A stretch of DNA of 42,593 nucleotides from an uncultured Bacteroidales bacterium. Its GTDB lineage: Bacteria; Bacteroidota; Bacteroidia; Bacteroidales; F082. Shown here piece after piece: positions 40,970-42,593 of the stretch. Location: assembly GCA_946185535.1 (NCBI GenBank), contig CAMHJX010000025.1:1-42593 (forward strand), written 5' to 3'. The notes under the pieces were generated by a model. It worked only from the letters and a program-made list of their open reading frames with translations, was not told where the DNA came from and searched no databases. Within the stretch, counting starts at the first letter, position 1. The number at the start of each line of letters is the position of its first letter. The position numbers and the translations under genes were made by a program.

Positions 40970-41662
40970 TCAGTGCATGACACCAATCTCAATGCCAATG
41001 TAATTATTACGCAAGATGCTGCCCGTTTGCTTCTCCAATGCGTTGACAAAAGCGTTGGAAAAAGCATGGTCGAAAGTCAGCTGGGCAAAAATCGACAAAT
41101 TCCTGTTGATCTCGTATTCGGCACCCAAACCAAAAATCATCGACAGCTGCAACGGACGATACTGATTGGTGCAATCGACATAACTCTGCCCCTCATAGGA
41201 AGCCCAATAAAACTTATAACTATCCTTGCCATAGTCCTTGCAATTGAGGCTCAGGCCAGCTCCTGCTTCAGCATAAGCCTTGAACAAATCGAGCACATCC
41301 ATTCTGACCTTAAACTTCAAGGGAATTTCAATATTGGCAGCCTTCAGTCGACGCGACACCGAAATGTTGGACTCTTCCAAGAAATCTTCGGCACGCCTAT
41401 GGTCGACAAAGGTGTATTTCAACCGTAGGAAATTGAAATCCACTCCCGACGAAACCGCGACATTGCTCGTTAGATAATAGTCACAAACCAATCCCAAGTT
41501 GCCGCCCAACCTTATACCGTCATTGGTGGCGGCGGTAGAACCCGAACTTGCCCAGTCAATGGTAGGCCCCAACTTGATGCCAAGCCTGACATTTCCCGGT
41601 TGAGCGTTGGCACCTACAAAAACAGCAGATACCATACTGATAATCAACAATATTCTTCTCAT
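40970..41662 (-). CDS. PorT-like outer-membrane beta-barrel protein
   Basis: 230 residues. The signal peptide is MRRILLIISMVSAVFVGANA. The barrel begins with VRLGIKLGPTIDW and has GGNLGLVCDYYLTSNVAVSSGVDF, KAANIEIPLKFKV, AYAEAGAGLSLNC, IFGLGAEYEINRNLSIFAQL and the final strand NNYIGIEIGV, the layout of the outer-membrane beta-barrel 2/PorT-like family. PorT itself is a type IX component, but this generic family is large and a T9SS role is not shown. Divergent from the next gene, which is of the same family. Confidence 0.78.
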   Translation of the reverse strand: MRRILLIISMVSAVFVGANAQPGNVRLGIKLGPTIDWASSGSTAATNDGIRLGGNLGLVCDYYLTSNVAVSSGVDFNFLRLKYTFVDHRRAEDFLEESNISVSRRLKAANIEIPLKFKVRMDVLDLFKAYAEAGAGLSLNCKDYGKDSYKFYWASYEGQSYVDCTNQYRPLQLSMIFGLGAEYEINRNLSIFAQLTFDHAFSNAFVNALEKQTGSILRNNYIGIEIGVMH

Positions 41663-41682
41663 AGTAACAAATTTTAGACCTA

Positions 41683-41690
41683 CAAAGATA
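41683..41690 (-). promoter_or_regulatory. -7 box of the barrel gene at 40970-41662
   Basis: TATCTTTG on the minus strand, 20 nt before ATG 41662. Confidence 0.6.
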
Positions 41691-41732
41691 ATTTATTTTA
41701 CCGATATTTCCCTAAAATCCGAAAATGATTCT

Positions 41733-41740
41733 TAATTTTG
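41733..41740 (+). promoter_or_regulatory. -7 box of the barrel gene at 41780
   Basis: TAATTTTG, 39 nt before ATG 41780; divergent from the box at 41683. Confidence 0.55.
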
Positions 41741-41779
41741 TCGCCAAATTGATTGTATCATTCACTAAATCACATCAAA

Positions 41780-42499
41780 ATGAAAAAGACGTTTTTACTG
41801 ATTGCAGCCCTGTTGATGATGGGCAGCGCAGCCTTCGCTGGTGGCGGCTTCGATCTCGCCATCGGCCCGAAAGTCGGTTACCAGACCGCAAGACTCTCCT
41901 ATCAGAAAGCCGACATCAAGTCAAGCTTCTCCAACCATTTCACTGCGGGTCTCTTTGGCCGCGTGACCATCGGCAGACTCTATGTGCAACCTGAAGTGTT
42001 GTACTTCAAGACCTCCAACATCTTCGAAGGACATGTCACTGGCGTAGAAAGCGATAACCTGTTCAATCTTCCTACGGGTGCCAATGTCAACTTAACATTG
42101 AACCAAATGAACCTTCAGGTGCCTGTTATGATTGGTGTCAATATCCTTGACCTCGACATTGTCACTCTGCGTGCCCAAGCTGGTCCTACCGCAAACTTTG
42201 TCCTTAAGTCACAGACTTTGTATGACAAAACCTACACCCTTAATGGTCAACAAGGCGAAATAGAAAATACAACTACCGACCAAGATTTCGATACTAAATC
42301 CATCTCTTGGGGTGTTCAAGCCGGTCTTGGTGTTGACGTGTTAAAGCGCATTACTCTTGACATCAACTACAACTTTGGCGTGAGCAAGATGTTTGATGCT
42401 CTTAACCAGACTACCCTTGGCGAAACCTTCGACTTCAGCAACATCGACAACACCAAACAAAACATGTTCATGGTGACATTGGGCATCAAACTGCTCTAA
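41780..42499 (+). CDS. PorT-like outer-membrane beta-barrel protein
   Basis: 239 residues. The signal peptide is MKKTFLLIAALLMMGSAAFA. The mature part starts GGGFDLAIGPKVGYQTARL; other strands are HFTAGLFGRVTIGRLYVQPEVLY, NQMNLQVPVMIGVNI, VTLRAQAGPTANFVL, GVQAGLGVDVLKRITLDINY and MVTLGIKLL at the end. It is a complete small outer-membrane barrel of the same general family as its divergent neighbour but clearly different in sequence. ATG 41780 is set by the signal peptide and the -7 box; the frame from 41753 would add nine non-signal residues. Ligand unknown. Confidence 0.8.
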   Translation: MKKTFLLIAALLMMGSAAFAGGGFDLAIGPKVGYQTARLSYQKADIKSSFSNHFTAGLFGRVTIGRLYVQPEVLYFKTSNIFEGHVTGVESDNLFNLPTGANVNLTLNQMNLQVPVMIGVNILDLDIVTLRAQAGPTANFVLKSQTLYDKTYTLNGQQGEIENTTTDQDFDTKSISWGVQAGLGVDVLKRITLDINYNFGVSKMFDALNQTTLGETFDFSNIDNTKQNMFMVTLGIKLL

Positions 42500-42546
42500 T
42501 TCACACAGCAACATTTATAAAATGAAAGAGAGCGACTCGTGACATG

Positions 42547-42584
42547 AACCCCGAAAGTTGGACAAAAAACTTTCGGGGTTTTAT
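42547..42584 (+). terminator. terminator of the last barrel gene
   Basis: AACCCCGAAAGTT pairs with AACTTTCGGGGTT around GGACAAA, followed by TTATTAT. Confidence 0.8.
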
Positions 42585-42593
42585 TATGTCACA

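Noticed and set aside
1-42593. CRISPR arrays, tRNA or rRNA genes, integrases or transposases
   Set aside because: No regularly spaced repeat array, no cloverleaf with a conserved T-loop, and no recombinase motif was found on reading both strands.

Overview
The window looks like a chromosomal segment of a Bacteroidales bacterium, probably from an animal gut or a similar habitat; the genus cannot be fixed from the sequence. Three things support this. Nearly every gene starts a short distance behind a TAnnTTTG promoter box, the -7 element of Bacteroidota sigma-ABfr. Five secreted proteins end in a type IX secretion (T9SS) sorting domain with a YPNP or YPVP motif and a C-terminal KFVV-like strand. 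A GldB-type lipoprotein and PorT-like barrels are also present. Many apparent open frames begin at TTG codons inside promoters; starts are corrected here to the ATG that follows the promoter.

Layout. 1-4 kb: a probable structured non-coding RNA, a small polyvalent-protein-like gene, aspartate kinase and an AAA ATPase/nuclease. 4-8.5 kb: a very large fused iron-sulphur flavoprotein dehydrogenase and a Fic AMP-transferase with apparent operators. 8.5-20 kb: a barrel protein, then a leftward block in which a membrane-anchored TPR/HTH lipoprotein precedes two giant paralogous GLUG-repeat T9SS proteins and a smaller T9SS protein. 20-25 kb: an ATPase with a palindromic operator, a stand-alone EF-G and a tyrosine-rich T9SS protein. 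25-28.4 kb: a T9SS sialidase and a small unknown gene. 28.4-33.1 kb: a tight seven-gene leftward run of two DUF488 proteins, a dual-OB-like protein with a SANT-like helix domain, PhzF, a HEAT-like protein, a GNAT and an O6-alkylguanine-DNA alkyltransferase. 33.2-38.5 kb: peroxiredoxin, candidate small RNAs, a nuclease-like gene broken by an amber codon, comM, gldB and cinA. 38.6-42.6 kb: uridine phosphorylase, an OmpA-family protein and two outer-membrane barrels.

Standouts. (1) The DUF488-DUF488-dual-OB cassette, more AT-rich than the genes after it and ending in a DNA alkylation repair enzyme, is the best candidate for an uncharacterised nucleic-acid-associated system. (2) Palindromic repeats of the usual intergenic type sit in frame inside three protein genes, and two paralogues carry unrelated repeats at the same place in their sorting domains. 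(3) The 5' regions of comM and of the small gene at 382-846, 35 kb apart, are collinear over about 115 bp and carry GTCG motifs spaced exactly 10 bp apart. (4) The Fic gene has the same 12-bp motif twice in its promoter and three times in its own coding sequence.

Functions combine as ordinary housekeeping (aspartate-family synthesis, nucleoside salvage, translation, competence/recombination, peroxide defence), a secretion-dependent surface and glycan-foraging set, and several small stress or conflict modules. No tRNA, rRNA, CRISPR array, integrase or complete insertion sequence was recognised.
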